From positions 1-7,301 of the forward strand of contig JAOUDR010000128.1 in the NCBI GenBank assembly GCA_029859185.1: a stretch of DNA of 7,301 nt, written 5' to 3'. The stretch is from Gemmatimonadota bacterium (lineage in GTDB: Bacteria; Gemmatimonadota; Gemmatimonadetes; Gemmatimonadales; GWC2-71-9). Numbering within the stretch: the stretch's first letter is position 1; every line of letters begins with the position of its first letter. Below are positions 4,946 through 7,301 of the stretch, in pieces. The notes beneath the pieces were generated by a model. That model saw only the letters and a list, made by a program, of their open reading frames with translations, was not told the origin of the DNA and did not search any database. Made by a program: the position numbers and the translations under genes.

Positions 4946-6205
4946 TCACCCCACGCCCTCGGGCCCGCGAAGCACCCGACGCACGAGGTCGAGCGCCGCC
5001 TGCGCCGCTCGCGTCCGTATCTCATTCCGGTCGCCCGGCAGCCCCAACTGCACCGCCAGCACCCGCTCCCCGCAGGCGGCGCACAGCCACACGGTCCCGA
5101 CGGGCTTGTCTGCCGTGCCACCGTCCGGTCCGGCCACTCCGGACACCGCGACGGCCGTCTCGACGCCAAACCGGGCACGGACGCCGGCCACCATGGCCCG
5201 CACGGTCTCCTCGCTCACCGCCCCCACCGTGGCGAGGATCGACGCGGCAACACCAAGATCGCGGGTCTTCACGGCGTTGTCATAGGCGATGACGCCCCCG
5301 GCGAACACGTCGGACGCGCCCGGGACGGCCGTGAGCCGTCCCGCCACCAGGCCGCCGGTGCACGACTCCGCCACCGCGATCCGGACCCCGGCGGCTCTGG
5401 CAAGATCGAGCACCACCGCCGCCAAATCCGTCTCGCCCTCCCCGTACACGGACGACCCCAGCAGGTCCTGCAGGGCGACGGCCCCGCGGTCCAAGGCGGC
5501 GTCGGCGTCCGTCGCAGGGACATCCCAGGCGGTGAGCCGGAGGTCCACTCCGTCGAACGAGGGCAGGTAGGCCACCGTGACCGGGGTCAGTTGCGCTTCC
5601 ATCGGCCCGACGCGGTCGGCCAGCCGCGACTCGGGCACCCCCGTGGTCCGGAGCACTCGCGACCGCGTGACCCGCGTCCCCCCGGTCCGCGCGACGAGTC
5701 GGGGCACGAGTTCCCGGTCCGTAAGCGCCCGCATTTCGTGGGGGACCCCAGGGAGGAGCACCACGATGCCCGCCGCGCCTTCCACCCAGAGGCCCGGGGC
5801 GGTCCCCCGCGGGTTGGGGAGCACGACGGCGCCTTCGGGGCGTTGGGCCTGGGTCCGGTTCGCCTCGGGCATTGGTCCCCCCCGTCCGAGGCGTTCCCAC
5901 CGGGCCTCGAGCGACGCCAGATACGTCTCGTCCGTGATCAACGGGCGACCGAACAGCGCCGCGACTGCGTGCTTGGTGACGTCGTCGCGCGTCGGCCCGA
6001 GTCCGCCGGTCGTCACGACGAATCCGGAGCGTGCGAGCCCATCGGCGATCACGTCGCGAATGGTCGCAGGAGTGTCGGGGACGGAGGTCTTCCGCACCAC
6101 ATGCGCCCCGACGGCGGCCAGGGCGTTCGCGAGATACGCGGCGTTCGTGTCGATCGTGTGCCCGAGCAGCAACTCGGTCCCGATCGTTACGAGCTCAAGG
6201 TCCAT
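4946..6205 (-). CDS. cinA: CinA-family protein with nicotinamide-nucleotide amidohydrolase (PncC) domain
   Basis: A full-length two-domain CinA of 419 residues. The N-terminal molybdopterin-binding-like (MoCF_BD/COG1058) domain starts at TIGTELLLGHTIDTN (7-21). It also has TTGGLGPTRDDVTKHAVA (65-82), LPNPRGTAPGLW (129-140) and LPGVPHEM (151-158). The C-terminal PncC/COG1546 domain carries AVAESCTGGLVAGRL (277-291), which includes the presumed catalytic Ser281, then GGVIAYDNAVK (303-313) and SGVAGPDGGTADKPVGTVW (355-373). PncC deamidates nicotinamide mononucleotide to nicotinate mononucleotide in pyridine-nucleotide recycling. The N-terminal domain of some CinA proteins has ADP-ribose pyrophosphatase activity. 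The ATG at 6205 lies 11 bases inside the end of pgsA. A pgsA-cinA pair is common in bacteria and is often followed by recA; here grpE follows instead. Confidence 0.95.
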   Translation of the reverse strand: MDLELVTIGTELLLGHTIDTNAAYLANALAAVGAHVVRKTSVPDTPATIRDVIADGLARSGFVVTTGGLGPTRDDVTKHAVAALFGRPLITDETYLASLEARWERLGRGGPMPEANRTQAQRPEGAVVLPNPRGTAPGLWVEGAAGIVVLLPGVPHEMRALTDRELVPRLVARTGGTRVTRSRVLRTTGVPESRLADRVGPMEAQLTPVTVAYLPSFDGVDLRLTAWDVPATDADAALDRGAVALQDLLGSSVYGEGETDLAAVVLDLARAAGVRIAVAESCTGGLVAGRLTAVPGASDVFAGGVIAYDNAVKTRDLGVAASILATVGAVSEETVRAMVAGVRARFGVETAVAVSGVAGPDGGTADKPVGTVWLCAACGERVLAVQLGLPGDRNEIRTRAAQAALDLVRRVLRGPEGVG

Positions 6206-6866
6206 CGCCCGGCGGCGGCGGCGCGCCGCGGAAGAGCTGCCGGTACCGGTACAGGTAGACGGCCAGGGAGTACAGCGTGAGCACCACCGCCACGCCGAGG
6301 GTCACGGCGACCACCCAGCCGTGCACCCGGTCCCACAGCTCGCCGAACCAGCCTCGACGCCAGCCGTAGGCCGCCGCGAGATCCCGCCAGCCGAACCAGA
6401 GGATCGTCGCTCCGATGAAGACGTCCTGGATGATCGTCTTCAGCTTGCCCGCCCCCGCCGCCGCGATGATCACGCCGCGCCGCTTGGCCCACCAGCGTAG
6501 TACCGTCATGACGACCTCGCGGCCCATGAGCAGCACGAAGACCCAGAGCGGCAGGCTTCCCCACCAAGGGATCTCGTACTCCCGCATCCGGTAGTTGGTG
6601 ATCCAGTAGATCGGGATCAGCGTGGCGAGCAGCAGCAGCTTGTCCGCCAGCGGGTCGAGCAGCTTGCCGAGATCCGTGATCTCGTGCCGCTCCCGGGCGA
6701 GCTTGCCGTCGTAGATATCCGAGATCGCCGCGGCCAGAAAGACCACGAAGGCGATCAGCTTGGGTTGGTAGCCCTGGATGAACGGCAGGAGTGCGATGAC
6801 CGGCGCGAGGAGAATCCGCGCCATGGTGAGGATGTTCGGCAGCGTCCAGACCAACGACCGCCTCAA
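6195..6866 (-). CDS. pgsA: CDP-diacylglycerol-glycerol-3-phosphate 3-phosphatidyltransferase (PgsA)
   Basis: PgsA makes phosphatidylglycerol phosphate from CDP-diacylglycerol and glycerol 3-phosphate at the inner membrane. The CDP-alcohol phosphotransferase motif D-x2-DG-x2-AR-x8-G-x3-D-x3-D is intact: D50, D53, G54, A57, R58, G67, D71, D75. The N-terminal TLPNILTMARILLAPVIALLPF (8-29) is the family's first helix. GREVVMTVLR (115-124) and GKLKTIIQ (140-147) are further PgsA-type landmarks, and several membrane segments follow. At 223 residues it is longer than the usual 180-190; the extra length lies mainly after GKLKT, around 160-185, and in a Pro-rich tail. The start is TTG at 6866, overlapping the mglA stop as TTGA. 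A later start at the Met15 codon would cut into the LPNILT segment, so TTG is preferred. Other CDP-alcohol transferases are less likely given GREVVMTVLR and the cinA neighbour. Confidence 0.93.
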   Translation of the reverse strand: MRRSLVWTLPNILTMARILLAPVIALLPFIQGYQPKLIAFVVFLAAAISDIYDGKLARERHEITDLGKLLDPLADKLLLLATLIPIYWITNYRMREYEIPWWGSLPLWVFVLLMGREVVMTVLRWWAKRRGVIIAAAGAGKLKTIIQDVFIGATILWFGWRDLAAAYGWRRGWFGELWDRVHGWVVAVTLGVAVVLTLYSLAVYLYRYRQLFRGAPPPPGDGP

Positions 6867-7301
6867 CTCAGCGACTTCAGGACGAGCTTCGCAACCGCCT
6901 TGAGTGTATCGAATACGCCGTCACCACTGACCGCCACGGACTCGAAGTACGACGCCCGTTCGACCCAGCTGCCGTCGTCCAGTCGCGAGACGAGCAACTC
7001 GCCCGGGTGGTACGGATCCTGGACCTCGCGCTGCCGTGCCGGGTCTTCGACGGGCCAGCCCGGGTTCAGCGCTGCCTGCAGGTCACCGATGGGCGCCGCA
7101 TTGGGCAGGTCGCGCTTGTTGTACTGCACCACGAAGGGGATCTTGGTCAGATCGTACCCGTATTGCGCCATGTTGTCGTACAGATTCTGCATGGACTCGA
7201 TGTTGGCCTCCATGCGCTCGATCTGGCTGTCCGCCACGAACACGATGCCATCCACGCCCTTCAGAATGAGCTTCCGAGACGCGTTGTAGTACACCTGCCC
7301 C
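6863..7301 (-). CDS. mglA: MglA-family small Ras-like GTPase, N-terminus outside window
   Basis: The frame is open to the right edge and ends at TGA (6865-6863). The visible 145 residues begin at G-Q of the TVPGQ (G3) region and continue YYNASRKLILKGVDG, IVFVADSQIERMEAN and VVQYNKRDLPNA. The G4 motif NKRD is present, and GVFDTLKAVAKLVLK follows at the end; all are close to Myxococcus MglA as I remember it. The P-loop and switch I are missing because they lie beyond the window. MglA switches between GTP and GDP forms, usually with MglB as its GAP, and sets cell polarity and gliding or twisting motility in myxobacteria; its role in other phyla is less clear. Between G4 and the terminal helix there is an insertion of about 33 residues relative to Myxococcus and Thermus MglA. 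It is first in a tight run with pgsA and cinA. mglB is not visible. Confidence 0.93.
   Translation of the reverse strand, partial: GQVYYNASRKLILKGVDGIVFVADSQIERMEANIESMQNLYDNMAQYGYDLTKIPFVVQYNKRDLPNAAPIGDLQAALNPGWPVEDPARQREVQDPYHPGELLVSRLDDGSWVERASYFESVAVSGDGVFDTLKAVAKLVLKSLS
6960..7060 (-). other. Insertion of about 33 residues in MglA between G4 and G5 regions
   Basis: After NKRDLPNAAPIGDLQAALN the chain continues through PVEDPARQREVQDPYHP and a run with RLDDGSWVERASYF before reaching VAVSGDGVFDTLK. In Myxococcus and Thermus MglA (recalled from memory) only about 15 residues join these points, compared with about 48 here. The boundaries are approximate. Confidence 0.6.

Noticed and set aside
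5577..6500. A 307-codon plus-strand frame opposite cinA and pgsA
   Set aside because: It spans two genes with intact family motifs and is Ser/Arg/Pro-rich without any recognisable domain.

Overview
The window looks like a piece of a high-GC bacterial chromosome, most likely from the phylum Gemmatimonadota. This is inferred from three things: a lipoprotein whose signal peptide runs into an ACSDSTAP-type sequence, a second small GC-rich lipoprotein beside it, and a MglA-family GTPase next to pgsA. No rRNA or other taxonomic marker is present, so the assignment is tentative. I see no tRNA, CRISPR array, insertion sequence or phage gene. Nearly all the DNA is coding, and the many long frames antisense to genes are a by-product of high GC.

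Left part (1-1145). The C-terminal end of an RCK_C/TrkA-C domain protein, probably a CPA2/Kef-type cation:proton antiporter or related K+ transport protein, runs in from the left edge. It converges, with a 6-bp gap, on a complete minus-strand gene for a zinc-dependent histone-deacetylase-fold hydrolase. A strong hairpin lies at the shared 3' end.

Middle part (1146-3194). A 209-bp divergent intergenic region holds a plausible minus-strand promoter for the deacetylase, a 7-bp inverted repeat and an AT-rich promoter-like island for the plus strand. Two lipoprotein genes follow on the plus strand, separated by 7 bp: a 342-residue beta-rich protein of unknown function, then a 267-residue protein with five beta-propeller-like repeats.

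Right part (3238-7301). Five tightly packed minus-strand genes read mglA (N-terminus outside the window) > pgsA > cinA > grpE > dnaJ. mglA/pgsA overlap by 4 bp through TTGA, pgsA/cinA overlap by 11 bp, cinA/grpE are 63 bp apart, and grpE/dnaJ are 1 bp apart. This is one or two operons joining a cell-polarity-type GTPase, phosphatidylglycerol synthesis, pyridine-nucleotide salvage, and the DnaK co-chaperones. dnaK and hrcA are not in the window.

Most of the window is ordinary core genome. The points that merit a second look are a roughly 33-residue insertion in MglA, the dyad in the divergent intergenic region, the uncharacterised lipoprotein pair, and the HDAC11-like zinc-site signature of the deacetylase. 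I found no convincing evidence of a wholly new system.
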